In this document: in pieces, positions 42,425-50,672 of the stretch
Layout of the letters: each line of letters begins with the position of its first letter
Position numbering within the stretch: position 1 is the stretch's first letter
NCBI GenBank assembly: GCA_964586395.1
Contig: CAZPGP010000006.1
Location: 1-54,149 of the forward strand
DNA length: 54,149 nt
Reading direction: 5' to 3'
From: DATEFF01 sp964586395
Lineage (GTDB): Bacteria; Patescibacteriota; Saccharimonadia; Saccharimonadales; EFPC-124
The notes under the pieces: model-generated
Databases searched by the model: none
The model's input: only the letters and a program-made list of their open reading frames with translations
Told to the model about the DNA's origin: nothing
Position numbers and translations under genes: made by a program

Positions 42425-43591
42425 TTACTCCTTGACTGTTAACACCAGTAGCTCGCGGGCAACGACTTGATCACTGCGATGATAGACCAGTGAATCATTA
42501 CCGACGTGCTTAAAACTTATCCGATTATAGCCCATTTTCTCGAGGTCGTCAACAATCTTCAGATGCAAAAACTTTCGACCATCAAACCAGGCCGGAACAG
42601 CGACGGCGCAGCGGGTGCCGGCAGCGAGCTGTTTACGGAGATTGACGAGGAATTTTGCAGTGATATCGTTGCATTCATCCATGATCTTTTGGAGCTTTTC
42701 AGGCGCTTCGAGTTCAACCATCGGCTGACCGAGATAGGTCTCGCAGGCGACGCGGTCAATGGGCTGCTGCCAAGTTGCTCGGGTGGCGTCGACTGCCTCG
42801 AGGTAGACATCGAAGTCGGTGTGGTAGGTTTGCTTGAGCCATTCGAGGTTTGCCTCAGAGAATTGCACCATTCGAGGGCTGATATCGGTGCCGTAGACGC
42901 TTGCGCCCATCAGCGCAGCTTCTTGGAGTAGGACACCGGTTCCGCAAAAGGGGTCGAGCAAGCGATCGCCAGGTCCAGTCTGGGCGAGGTTGAGCATCGT
43001 CTGGGCAAGCTTGGGCGGCAACATACCAACAAACGCGTCACGTTTTGGGCGACCAAAGTCGCGGCGAGCGTAGTCATCGATATCCTGGACATAGATCGTT
43101 TGAGCTAGGTGAGTGCGGCGTCCATCACGGATGAATAGCAGTTCGCAGCCGACATCGCTGGTTAGGCGGTTGTGGATAACCTGGGCGCTGTTGAGCTCGA
43201 GATTGGTGTTGGGGACGACGCGGACGGAGCGACCGCTGCTTTTGACGGCTTTCTTCAGCGAGAGGCCGGAGCGTTGGATACTTTTGAGGCTGACAGGCAG
43301 GTCGTAGACGCTAATGCCGAGCTTGATCTTGCCCTCTGGCATTTCGGCTAGCACCTCTTGGAGTGTCTCACCGGCAAAAGTGATCAGCGATGACCACTCA
43401 ACAGAGTCGTACGTTGCCAGCGGTTTGGCAAATTTCATCACGCTGCCCAGCAGATGAAAGGGGACGGCCTCAGCGTCGGCCGCAACCTCGGCAGCAAATT
43501 CGCCCAGAGGGAATACGCTCTCGGAGCCAAAGCGGCTTTCGAGTTCGGCAAGCCCAAAGGCTGGCTGGCGTCCAAGAATGCAAGTAATCAT
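42425..43591 (-). CDS. Trm11/THUMP-type RNA methyltransferase
   Basis: 388 residues. N-terminal region (1-170) of the kind that precedes UPF0020 methyltransferases, then a SAM domain with LLDPFCGTGVLLQEA (about 220-234), GTDISPRMV and a later catalytic-site region ETYLGQP in the place of the usual [DN]PPY. A tRNA guanine-N2 methyltransferase is likely; the exact site is unknown. TATACT on the minus strand (43599-43604) ends seven bases before ATG. Confidence 0.82.
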   Translation of the reverse strand: MITCILGRQPAFGLAELESRFGSESVFPLGEFAAEVAADAEAVPFHLLGSVMKFAKPLATYDSVEWSSLITFAGETLQEVLAEMPEGKIKLGISVYDLPVSLKSIQRSGLSLKKAVKSSGRSVRVVPNTNLELNSAQVIHNRLTSDVGCELLFIRDGRRTHLAQTIYVQDIDDYARRDFGRPKRDAFVGMLPPKLAQTMLNLAQTGPGDRLLDPFCGTGVLLQEAALMGASVYGTDISPRMVQFSEANLEWLKQTYHTDFDVYLEAVDATRATWQQPIDRVACETYLGQPMVELEAPEKLQKIMDECNDITAKFLVNLRKQLAAGTRCAVAVPAWFDGRKFLHLKIVDDLEKMGYNRISFKHVGNDSLVYHRSDQVVARELLVLTVKE

Positions 43592-43635
43592 GAGTTCTAG
43601 TATAACGTGTTTAATGGTTAATTCGCAGGTGATGC

Positions 43636-43672
43636 CTGGGTGCGCCCGCGGATTCCTCCGGAGCGCACCCAG
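43636..43672 (-). terminator. GC-rich hairpin after the island G gene
   Basis: Perfect 10-base arms CTGGGTGCGC (43636-43645) and GCGCACCCAG (43663-43672), no T-run. The nearby boundary sequence GTTAATTC is only loosely like ATAAGTTC. Confidence 0.65.
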
Positions 43673-43678
43673 TCGGCG

Positions 43679-44272
43679 TCAGTCCTCGTCCCGAATGTCG
43701 GGGATGGTGGGTTTGCGGCGAGCCCTGTCACGGAAGCGCGCCGCGATGGTGATGCCCTCTGTGGGGCGGTAGGCCAGCTCCAGGTCGCCAGTGGTCGGCA
43801 CGAGGCCTGGCGTGACGACCTTGAAGTACCAGCCGCAACGCGCGTTTCTCATCATGGCTGCGGCGGTTCCTTCGCCGCGCAGCATGTCGAGTTTGGCGCA
43901 CGGACTGCGTGGGCCGGTGACCTCCAGGAGGGCTTCACCCCAGCGCCATCGCTCGCCGATGAGTACCTCGTCCTCGGTGATCCCGTCGACCGTCAGGTTC
44001 TCGCCGAAGTCGCCGGGGACCAGGACTGTGCCCATCTCCGGCACCCACAGCGCGTAATGGTCGCGCGGGTAGACGTACACGGTCTTGTCGTTGACGGCAC
44101 CGTGCACTACGTGGTCGGCTTGCTCGTCGCCCTCCAGGCCGGTGGCGTGAAGGTAGACGTGTGTGTCGTTCACTGGCGCCTTGCGGATGCCGGAGCGGAC
44201 TTGCCTGCCACGGCGTTCGCCCAGCAGCGCCACTCGACCGGTGTTGACTGACACGATCTCCATTGTTCCCAT
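43679..44272 (-). CDS. Island G gene: MOSC-domain protein (YiiM-like)
   Basis: 197 residues from ATG 44272 (GGGAGAG upstream). MOSC hallmarks: HGAVNDKTVYVYPRDHYALW (usual form HGG.DKAVY.Y...HY..W) and a conserved Cys in GPRSPCAKL. YiiM-type MOSC proteins reduce N-hydroxylated bases using molybdenum cofactor. No cofactor synthesis genes are visible, so function in this host is uncertain. GC-rich and opposite in strand to the next gene. Confidence 0.85.
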   Translation of the reverse strand: MGTMEIVSVNTGRVALLGERRGRQVRSGIRKAPVNDTHVYLHATGLEGDEQADHVVHGAVNDKTVYVYPRDHYALWVPEMGTVLVPGDFGENLTVDGITEDEVLIGERWRWGEALLEVTGPRSPCAKLDMLRGEGTAAAMMRNARCGWYFKVVTPGLVPTTGDLELAYRPTEGITIAARFRDRARRKPTIPDIRDED

Positions 44273-44307
44273 GCTCTCTCCCAGACTCAAGGGGACATGA
44301 CAGACTA

Positions 44308-44336
44308 TTTATAAGATAGAAATATCTTCTTGGCAA
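44308..44336 (-). promoter_or_regulatory. Promoter of the island G gene
   Basis: On the minus strand TTGCCA (44331-44336), 17 bases, TATAAA (44308-44313). Confidence 0.72.
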
Positions 44337-44371
44337 CCTAGGCCGCCAGTACGATATAATGGAACGAGTTT

Positions 44372-45400
44372 ATGAAAATAAAACTCTGGATCAACATCCT
44401 CACATTTGTTGCCATTACCGTGGTGCTGATTTTTGCTCGGCACGACATCGCCCTGGCGTTCCAGAAGATGCAGCAGCTGAACCTCTGGGTTTTGGCGTTG
44501 ATGATTCCGGCGCAGTTTTTGGCATTCTACTGTGTGGGTCGCGTGTATTTTTATTTCTTCAAGGCGACTGATTCGCCATTGCCGATGAAGACACTCGTGC
44601 CAGCAGCGGTGGAGCTGAACTTCGTGAATCACGTTTTCCCAAGCGGTGGCATCTCTGGCTTTTCGTACCTGACCGTACGGCTGAAACACGAGGGCGTGTC
44701 GACCGCAAAGTCCACACTGGCTCAGCTAGTAAGGTTCTCTCTGGCGTTCATTACGTTTATCGGCCTGCTGCTTTTAGCGCTCGTGCTGCTGGCGATGGAA
44801 GACCATGTGAATCGTTTCATTATGTTAGTCGCGGCCGCGCTGACGTTTACGATTCTGTTTAGCACGCTGACGCTGACGTTTGTGATCGGCAAGCGCGAAC
44901 GCATTCGCGAGTTTACGCAGGTTATGAGCCGGGCCCTCAACAAGGTTATTCACCTCGTACGTCCGCATCACCCCGAGACGATTAACCTCAAGCGTACCGA
45001 AAAGGTCTTTAACGAACTCCACGACGACTACGAAACGTTGCGCCGCGATATCCGCAAGATGTGGCCGGTCGTGGGCTGGGCATTACTGGCGAATATCGCT
45101 GAGATTGGCGTGATTTACGTTGCGTTTGTGGCACATGGGGAATGGATTAACCCGGGCGCGTTGATAATCGCGTATGCTATCGCGACCACTGCCGGTTTGA
45201 TTGCTATTTTACCTGGTGGCCTAGGTGTATACGAGCCGTTGATGGCTGGTGTGCTGTTGAGCGCCGGTGTCCCCGGCAGCGTTGCCCTGAGCGCGACGTT
45301 GGTATCTCGCGTAGTAACGCTCGTGCTGGCACTTGGTAGTGGCTACTTCCTATATCATCGAACATTGAAAAGGTATGGAGACACTAGTCTTAAGAGTTAG
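44372..45400 (+). CDS. Flippase-like integral membrane protein (UPF0104/MprF N-terminal-like)
   Basis: 342 residues, about eight spans. FVNHVFPSGGISGFSY near the middle and LPGGLGVYEPLMAGVLL near the end are the conserved motifs of the LPG_synthase_TM/AglD family, which flips or transfers lipid-linked groups. Its 3' end overlaps xseA by 26 bases. TATAAT at about 44355-44360 is the likely -10. Confidence 0.85.
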   Translation: MKIKLWINILTFVAITVVLIFARHDIALAFQKMQQLNLWVLALMIPAQFLAFYCVGRVYFYFFKATDSPLPMKTLVPAAVELNFVNHVFPSGGISGFSYLTVRLKHEGVSTAKSTLAQLVRFSLAFITFIGLLLLALVLLAMEDHVNRFIMLVAAALTFTILFSTLTLTFVIGKRERIREFTQVMSRALNKVIHLVRPHHPETINLKRTEKVFNELHDDYETLRRDIRKMWPVVGWALLANIAEIGVIYVAFVAHGEWINPGALIIAYAIATTAGLIAILPGGLGVYEPLMAGVLLSAGVPGSVALSATLVSRVVTLVLALGSGYFLYHRTLKRYGDTSLKS

Positions 45401-46499
45401 CGAGCTTATCGCGCTCGTCAATCAGACCCTCGAGTACGCCTACCCGAGCGTGGTTGTCGAAGGCGAAATTAGCTCGTTCAAGGTCAGCAAGGGCAAGTTC
45501 GTGTTCTTCGACCTCAAGGATGAAGAGAGCGTTGTGAGCTGCTTCATGATGGTTTACCAAATGCGCACCCCACTCGAGGACGGCATGAAGGTCAAAGTGG
45601 TTGCTAACCCCAAGCTGACAGCCTGGGGTAAATTCAGCCTGACGATTCGCGAAGTTGCGCCGGTGGGCGAGGGGAGCATCAAGCGCTCATTCCAGCTGTT
45701 GAAGGCAAAGCTCGAAAAGGAGGGTTTGTTTGATCCTGGACGTAAGCGACGCCTGCCTGCAATTCCGGAGCGCATAGCCGTGATTTCGTCGATCGAGGCT
45801 GCAGGATATGCTGACTTTGTCAAGATTCTGAACGGGCGATGGGGTGGCGTAGACGTCACCGTTGCGAACGTTGGCGTACAGGGTGCTGGTGCGAGCATTC
45901 AGATCGTCGAGGCGTTGCAACACTTCAATGAAGACGCCAACCCCGTCGATGTCATCGTGCTGGTGCGAGGTGGCGGTAGCGCCGATGACCTAGCGGTGTG
46001 GAGCGATGAACCTCTTGTGCGCGCGATTGCCGCCAGCCGTATTCCGACGCTGGTTGGCGTAGGGCACGAGGTCGACACGAGTTTGGCTGACATGGCCGCC
46101 GACGTTCGTGCTGCAACTCCGAGTAACGCCGCGCAGATCCTCGTGCCAGACCGTGAAGCGCTGATTCGAGAGCTGCATCACAAGCAGCAGCGTATGCTGA
46201 CGCGTTTGAGTGCCCGCCGCGAGCGCACGCTGCAATGGACCGAGGTAAGTGTCGAGCGAATGCTGAACCGGTTGTCGGCTGCGCTAAGCACTCAACAGCG
46301 CCACGTAGCGTACGCCCGCCAGACGCTCCGACAGCTTGACCCGAAGGTTGTCCTCGCTCGTGGCTACGCGCTTGTGCGTGACGGCAATCAGGCCATCGTA
46401 AAGGATGCACACAAGCTTAAGCCTGGAGCATCCATTGCAATCGAAACAAGTAACGTGATAATTAATGCAGGAGTAACCAATGTCCAGCCCAAAGAATGA
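45375..46499 (+). CDS. xseA: Exodeoxyribonuclease VII large subunit
   Basis: 374 residues, shorter than the about 450 of E. coli. N-terminal OB fold (LRVSELIALVNQTLE, VEGEISSFK), nuclease core with VLVRGGGSADDLAVWSDEPLVRAI and VGHEVDTSLADMAADVRAATPS. The long coiled coil is reduced. The start ATG lies inside the previous gene, and its end overlaps xseB by 20 bases. Confidence 0.95.
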   Translation: METLVLRVSELIALVNQTLEYAYPSVVVEGEISSFKVSKGKFVFFDLKDEESVVSCFMMVYQMRTPLEDGMKVKVVANPKLTAWGKFSLTIREVAPVGEGSIKRSFQLLKAKLEKEGLFDPGRKRRLPAIPERIAVISSIEAAGYADFVKILNGRWGGVDVTVANVGVQGAGASIQIVEALQHFNEDANPVDVIVLVRGGGSADDLAVWSDEPLVRAIAASRIPTLVGVGHEVDTSLADMAADVRAATPSNAAQILVPDREALIRELHHKQQRMLTRLSARRERTLQWTEVSVERMLNRLSAALSTQQRHVAYARQTLRQLDPKVVLARGYALVRDGNQAIVKDAHKLKPGASIAIETSNVIINAGVTNVQPKE

Positions 46500-46692
46500 C
46501 ACACCACTGAGCGACCAGCTGAAAGATCTCGATGAGCTTATTGCATGGTTTGACCGTGACGACTTCGACCTCGACGAGGCGCTGAAGAAATTTGACGACG
46601 GCATCAAACTGACCGAGCAGATCGAAGAGCGGCTCAGCAAGCTCGAAAACAAAATCACCGTCCTTCGCGAGCGATTCGGGGAAGGTAAGTAG
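46480..46692 (+). CDS. xseB: Exodeoxyribonuclease VII small subunit
   Basis: 70 residues, standard length. Two helices with LDELIAWFDRDDFDLDEAL and a coiled region ending near the C-terminus. Several copies bind the XseA subunit. Stop codon shares a base with the next start (GTG 46692). Confidence 0.92.
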   Translation: MSSPKNDTPLSDQLKDLDELIAWFDRDDFDLDEALKKFDDGIKLTEQIEERLSKLENKITVLRERFGEGK

Positions 46693-47186
46693 TGTTACTC
46701 CTGCTGTGGATTCTCGGCGTTGCAGTTGGGGTATTCTTTTTCTTTGTAGTCTTGCGAGGCGCGCCGTATGTGCCAACGCATAGACCCTCTGTTGAGCGGG
46801 CTCTGGATATGTTGAATGCACCTAAGGGAGCACATTTGATCGACCTCGGATCCGGTGACGGCGTATTCCTCAAGGCGGCGGCTGAACGCGGCTACAAAGT
46901 AGTCGGCTACGAGATCAATCCGTTTCTTTGCCTCATTAGCTATCTCCGCTGCTGGAAATATCGTGACCGCGTGACCGTACGCTGGCGTGACTTTTGGCTG
47001 ACTCGCATGCCCGAGGACACCGACGCAGTTTTTGTTTTCTTGGCTGGACCGTATCTCAAGAAATTGCACAAGAAGCTAACTGCGGAGCGGACGAAGCCGT
47101 TGAAGGTCGTGAGTTACGGGTTTTTGATCCCCGGGGCAGGGGAGCCGGTGAAGTCAGGTGAGGCGTTGCATCTCTATAAGTACTAA
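46692..47186 (+). CDS. Membrane-anchored SAM methyltransferase (FAM173-like)
   Basis: 164 residues from GTG 46692. One N-terminal span (about 2-22), then a Rossmann SAM domain with LIDLGSGDGVFLKAA (about 48-62) and GYEINPFL. The short size and membrane anchor recall FAM173-type protein-lysine methyltransferases. Target unknown. Confidence 0.78.
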   Translation: MLLLLWILGVAVGVFFFFVVLRGAPYVPTHRPSVERALDMLNAPKGAHLIDLGSGDGVFLKAAAERGYKVVGYEINPFLCLISYLRCWKYRDRVTVRWRDFWLTRMPEDTDAVFVFLAGPYLKKLHKKLTAERTKPLKVVSYGFLIPGAGEPVKSGEALHLYKY

Positions 47187-47200
47187 TGCGGAACGGCACA

Positions 47201-47299
47201 GCCGGGTCTAACCTCCCGTCAAAAGTACAGTCCGCTCGCAAACAGCTCGCTGCCTTCCTCCCGGGAAGGTCGAGCTTTTTCCGAGAGGTTAGACCCGGC
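47201..47299. repeat. Structured intergenic element, copy 2
   Basis: A perfect 15-base outer stem (47201-47215 against 47285-47299) encloses the same 19-base core as copy 1 (CGCTCGCAAACAGCTCGCT, 47233-47251). An inner hairpin CCTTCC/GGAAGG is extended by AGCTCG/CGAGCT and followed by TTTTT (47276-47280). The inner hairpin plus T-run could end transcription of the methyltransferase operon. Outer and inner stems differ in sequence from copy 1 but pair equally well. Confidence 0.65.
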
Positions 47300-47366
47300 T
47301 CGGATCGACTGACAGAACCCCTTCCTATTTACAAAGTGCTCGTGTCTTTATTACTATGTAAGTAAT

Positions 47367-48023
47367 ATGATTCGACAAAGCGACCAACGGGGCGAAGTCA
47401 ACCCACTGCTACTGATCAGTATCGTGCTGACCATTCTAGTGTTGGGCTTGGGCTCGTTCGGTATCTGGTCATACATCAACTATACAGATCAGAAAAATAA
47501 CGTCGACCAGAAGATTTCTGCCGCCGTGGCAGACGCCAAGCGCCAGCAGACCCTGGAAGACGAAGCTAAGTTCGCAGAACGCGAGAAGCAGCCAACCCGC
47601 GTCTTTGCCGGTCCTGACGATCTCGGTCGCGTACAGATTAGCTACCCTAAGACCTGGAGCGTCTACATCGACAAGGACGGTAGCGGCAGCAACAACTACG
47701 AAGCATACTTCTCAGCCGGTGTCGTGCCTCCAATCAACAGCAAAGTTCCGTACGCTCTTCGCGTAACTGTCGAAAACAAGAGCTACGAAGACATCCTCAA
47801 GACCTATCAAGAACTCGTAAAGAAGGGCGATCTTAAGTCCAGTCCAATTACTTTGCAAGGCCAAACCGGTACTCGCCTCGATGGCAAGTTCACCAAGGAA
47901 ATCTCTGGCTCAATGGTGCTCTTCAAGGTCCGCGACAAAACCCTCGAAGTCTACACTCAGTCGCCAACATTCGTACCTGACTACGACAACATCATCTTGC
48001 CTTCACTGATCTTCAACAAGTAG
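47367..48023 (+). CDS. Single-span extracytoplasmic protein of unknown function
   Basis: 218 residues. One N-terminal span (about 13-36), a charged coiled segment (40-70) and a compact extracellular domain (about 75-218) rich in beta pattern (GRVQISYPKTWSVYID, ...GTRLDGKFTKE). The SYP.TW opening resembles PsbP-like or lipoprotein domains of other bacteria, without a lipobox. TACTAT at 47352-47357 is the likely -10. Stop codon is directly followed by the island H motif. Confidence 0.7.
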   Translation: MIRQSDQRGEVNPLLLISIVLTILVLGLGSFGIWSYINYTDQKNNVDQKISAAVADAKRQQTLEDEAKFAEREKQPTRVFAGPDDLGRVQISYPKTWSVYIDKDGSGSNNYEAYFSAGVVPPINSKVPYALRVTVENKSYEDILKTYQELVKKGDLKSSPITLQGQTGTRLDGKFTKEISGSMVLFKVRDKTLEVYTQSPTFVPDYDNIILPSLIFNK

Positions 48024-48046
48024 ATAAGTTCATAAAATTTGACGTG

Positions 48047-48072
48047 CGGGCGGCCCTCTCTGGGGCCGCCCG
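48047..48072 (-). terminator. GC-rich hairpin after the island H gene
   Basis: Perfect 10-base arms CGGGCGGCCC (48047-48056) and GGGCCGCCCG (48063-48072). The outgoing minus strand has a T-rich ATTTT some bases later. Motif ATAAGTTC at 48024-48031. Confidence 0.68.
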
Positions 48073-48100
48073 ATTCTCACTTCGTCTCGGATGCTTGGGG

Positions 48101-48697
48101 TCAGCCTGACATCTTGATGTCGGCCGGGTCGACGTTGTAGCGGGCGTATACCTCCCAGGCCGCACCGGTCGTCTGTTCGCCATGGATCATCTCTGGCGAC
48201 CGACCGTCTTGCGCACGAAGTTCGATGAACTTGTACTCAGCCTGATGGTCTTGCCCCTTGGGGTAGTAGTGGATGCTGCTACCTTGCCCCATCTGGACGA
48301 ATCGGCGTGCTTGCCAGGTAAGCCCGCGTGATCCGTCGAGGGTGAACACGACATTCACCGGGACTGCCATCCAGGCCGCACGGATCTTCCCGCTTGGGTC
48401 AGAGGGATCGGCCTGGATGTAGAGCATGGTGAACTTGCCGGCATCGCCTTTGAGGCCGATGCGGTAGCACCGCCCCTGCTGCATGCCGTGCACCACGGTT
48501 TGCGATTCAACTGCATAGGCCACGCCGTCGTAGATGATACGGTGACCGCCCCTCAGCGATAGCAGCTTTTGCTCATGCGTGGCTCGCTGTGCTTCGCTGT
48601 CTTGGGAGGGCGCGGCCCTACTGGCCCATGCACCCACAACAGCGGCGAGCACAACCACGCCGACTACGAGGAGAACTGCTCTCCATGCTTCAAACAT
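48101..48697 (-). CDS. Island H gene: secreted or membrane-anchored protein of unknown function
   Basis: 198 residues from ATG 48697 (CTGGAG upstream). An N-terminal hydrophobic segment (about 7-27) is a signal anchor. The rest is soluble, with strand-like pieces (RIIYDGVAYAVESQ, KFTMLYIQADPSDPSG, IHYYPKG). One Cys. No recognised family. GC-rich and convergent with the preceding core gene. An AT-rich upstream region is present but no clean -35/-10 pair. Confidence 0.68.
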   Translation of the reverse strand: MFEAWRAVLLVVGVVVLAAVVGAWASRAAPSQDSEAQRATHEQKLLSLRGGHRIIYDGVAYAVESQTVVHGMQQGRCYRIGLKGDAGKFTMLYIQADPSDPSGKIRAAWMAVPVNVVFTLDGSRGLTWQARRFVQMGQGSSIHYYPKGQDHQAEYKFIELRAQDGRSPEMIHGEQTTGAAWEVYARYNVDPADIKMSG

Positions 48698-48824
48698 GAC
48701 AAACTCCAGAGGAGTTGGATGGTTAGAATGCGAGAATCGAGTATTATTGTTGTATATTTTTAGCAATTAAGCAAGTAGCTTGGCTTCGTGCTACACTTGA
48801 TATAGAACAAAAGTGAGGGTATAA

Positions 48825-49547
48825 GTGGCTAACACAAGCACTTCAGAAGACTATATGCAGAGCCTGGTGGCGGCCGCACACGAACTCAAGACGCCCCTGG
48901 CGATTATTGCTCATTTGGCCTCCGCTCTCGAGGACGAATCTCTTGTCACGCCCGAATCTCGTCGCGAAAGCCTGCAGCGCATCCAGCTTTCCGCCGATCG
49001 CACCATGCGCCTTATTCAGGGTCTCACAACCAGCTATCGGCTCAACGAGCAGCAGCTCAGCCTGGCGCTCAACCTTCAGCCGGTCAACATCAGCCAAATT
49101 TGCGAAGAAGTGGCCCATGAAATCACGCCATTTGCCAAAGTCCACAACCAGACGCTTCAACTCCAACTCGGTCAGCGCTCGCAGCTGGTAGTGGGGGACA
49201 AGGAGCTGCTGCACAGCGTACTCTTTAACTTATTAGACAACGCACTGCGTCATACGCCGCCCGAAGCTGAAGTCCGCATGCATCTACGTCGTCGCAGCGA
49301 GCTCGTGCGCGTCTGCGTGCACGACAGTGGCCCCGGCATCAAAGCTTCCGACATGACGCAGCTCAAGCAACGCCTGGGCCGGCAGACCCAGCCAATCATT
49401 ACGCGTAGTAGCGGAAGCGGCCTCGGACTATACATCGCTCAGCAGCTTGCCGGTGCAATGGGCGGACGAGTGGGTGTGGGTACGGTCAAAAGCGGCGCGG
49501 ACTTTCATGTCGACTTGCTTCATTCGACGCAGCTGAGCTTCATATGA
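48825..49547 (+). CDS. Histidine kinase core without sensor domain
   Basis: 240 residues, soluble. H-box AAHELKTPLAIIAHLAS (about 16-32) is near the start, N-box LFNLLDNALRHTPPE and G-boxes DSGPGIKASD and GSGLGLYIAQQLAGAMGG follow. No membrane span or PAS domain precedes the H-box, so it must sense inside the cell or through a partner. Start GTG 48825. ATGA overlap with its response regulator. Confidence 0.9.
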   Translation: MANTSTSEDYMQSLVAAAHELKTPLAIIAHLASALEDESLVTPESRRESLQRIQLSADRTMRLIQGLTTSYRLNEQQLSLALNLQPVNISQICEEVAHEITPFAKVHNQTLQLQLGQRSQLVVGDKELLHSVLFNLLDNALRHTPPEAEVRMHLRRRSELVRVCVHDSGPGIKASDMTQLKQRLGRQTQPIITRSSGSGLGLYIAQQLAGAMGGRVGVGTVKSGADFHVDLLHSTQLSFI

Positions 49548-49924
49548 GCAAGATACTTTTAATAGAAGACGAGCCTTGGATGGGCGAATTGTATGTTCAG
49601 CTGCTGAGCCGCGAGCATGATGTGACTTGGCTTCGAGACGGCTACGAAGCCATGCAAGCCATCGACACCAGTCGACCAGATCTCGTCGTCCTCGACATGA
49701 TGCTGCCGTGGGCGAGTGGCGTGCAGGTGCTGCATGAGCTGATCAGCTACGAAGACACCGCCAGTATTCCTGTGGTCTTGTTCAGCGCAGCCCTGCCCGC
49801 AAACCTCGACGACGAGACGCTGCGGGCTTACGGCGTCGTCGAGGCACTCGATAAGACGACCGTGAAGCCTGCGCAAGTACTGCGGACGATTAACGGAGCC
49901 TTGCGCGTTCATGCAGACATTTAG
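49544..49924 (+). CDS. Single-domain response regulator
   Basis: 126 residues, receiver only: IEDE acid pocket, phospho-acceptor in VLDMMLP, then LFSAAL in the place of the T/S position, and ALDKTT with the Lys. No output domain, so the pathway ends in a protein contact or a phosphorelay. Overlaps recO by 14 bases. Confidence 0.9.
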   Translation: MSKILLIEDEPWMGELYVQLLSREHDVTWLRDGYEAMQAIDTSRPDLVVLDMMLPWASGVQVLHELISYEDTASIPVVLFSAALPANLDDETLRAYGVVEALDKTTVKPAQVLRTINGALRVHADI

Positions 49925-50585
49925 GACCGAAGCCATTATCCTCCGGCGCACGAACTACGGCGAAGCTGACCGTATATTGAATTTGTTAACGCCCGAGCGA
50001 GGCAAAGTGAGTGCCATTGCGAAGGGCGTTCGCAAATCCAAGAGCAAGCTCGCCGGTGGCCTGGAGCTCTTCGCGACCTGTGATGTCACGATCCTACAGG
50101 GAAAGAGCGACATGGGAACGGTCAGCTCGGCGCGCCTGGTGAAATTTTACGGCGATATCCTGAAGGACTATGACCGCATGCAGCTGGCATATGAGCTTAT
50201 CAAGATGACAAACCGTGCAGCAGAGATGGTCGGCGAATCTGAGTTTTATTATCTGCTCCGCGACGGTATGGTGTATCTGAACGAGCTAACTGTTGACTAT
50301 CGCATTGTGGAGCTGTGGTTTCGGTTGCGCTATGCGTCGGCTCTGGGTGTGGGGCTTAACCTCGCCGCAACGGCACAGGGCGAACAGCTAAAGGCGGATG
50401 AGCGGTATAACTTTGATTTCGGCGATATGGCGTTTGGGCCGCATCCGAGCGGGCGATTTGGTTCGGAACATATCAAGCTGCTGCGGTTGGCGCACGCCAA
50501 AGATCCTGCCATCTTGCGGCAGGTGAGCGGTCTGAACGATGTGCTGGATGATTGCTTGTGGCTGGTCCGAGCACTTAATCAATAA
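49911..50585 (+). CDS. recO: DNA repair protein RecO
   Basis: 224 residues. Loads RecA with RecF/RecR. N-terminal OB fold (TEAIILRRTNYGEADRILNLLTPERGKVSAIAKG, in part), then a helical domain. The zinc-finger cysteines found in many RecO proteins are missing: the corresponding segment (TAQGEQLKADERYNFDFGDMAF) has none. Start ATG lies within the response regulator gene. Stop TAA is immediately followed by ATAATTTC and island I. Confidence 0.93.
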   Translation: MQTFRTEAIILRRTNYGEADRILNLLTPERGKVSAIAKGVRKSKSKLAGGLELFATCDVTILQGKSDMGTVSSARLVKFYGDILKDYDRMQLAYELIKMTNRAAEMVGESEFYYLLRDGMVYLNELTVDYRIVELWFRLRYASALGVGLNLAATAQGEQLKADERYNFDFGDMAFGPHPSGRFGSEHIKLLRLAHAKDPAILRQVSGLNDVLDDCLWLVRALNQ

Positions 50586-50612
50586 ATAATTTCAATTAGA
50601 GTCTCCGTGCCA

Positions 50613-50651
50613 GCCGACACCGCCGCCCAGGTTCTGGGCAGGGGTGTCGGC
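50613..50651 (-). terminator. GC-rich hairpin after the island I gene
   Basis: Arms 50613-50630 and 50634-50651, 18 positions with about three mismatches. No T-run. The motif variant ATAATTTC is at 50586-50593. Confidence 0.62.
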
Positions 50652-50672
50652 CGACTTGAGAGAGGTTTCCCT

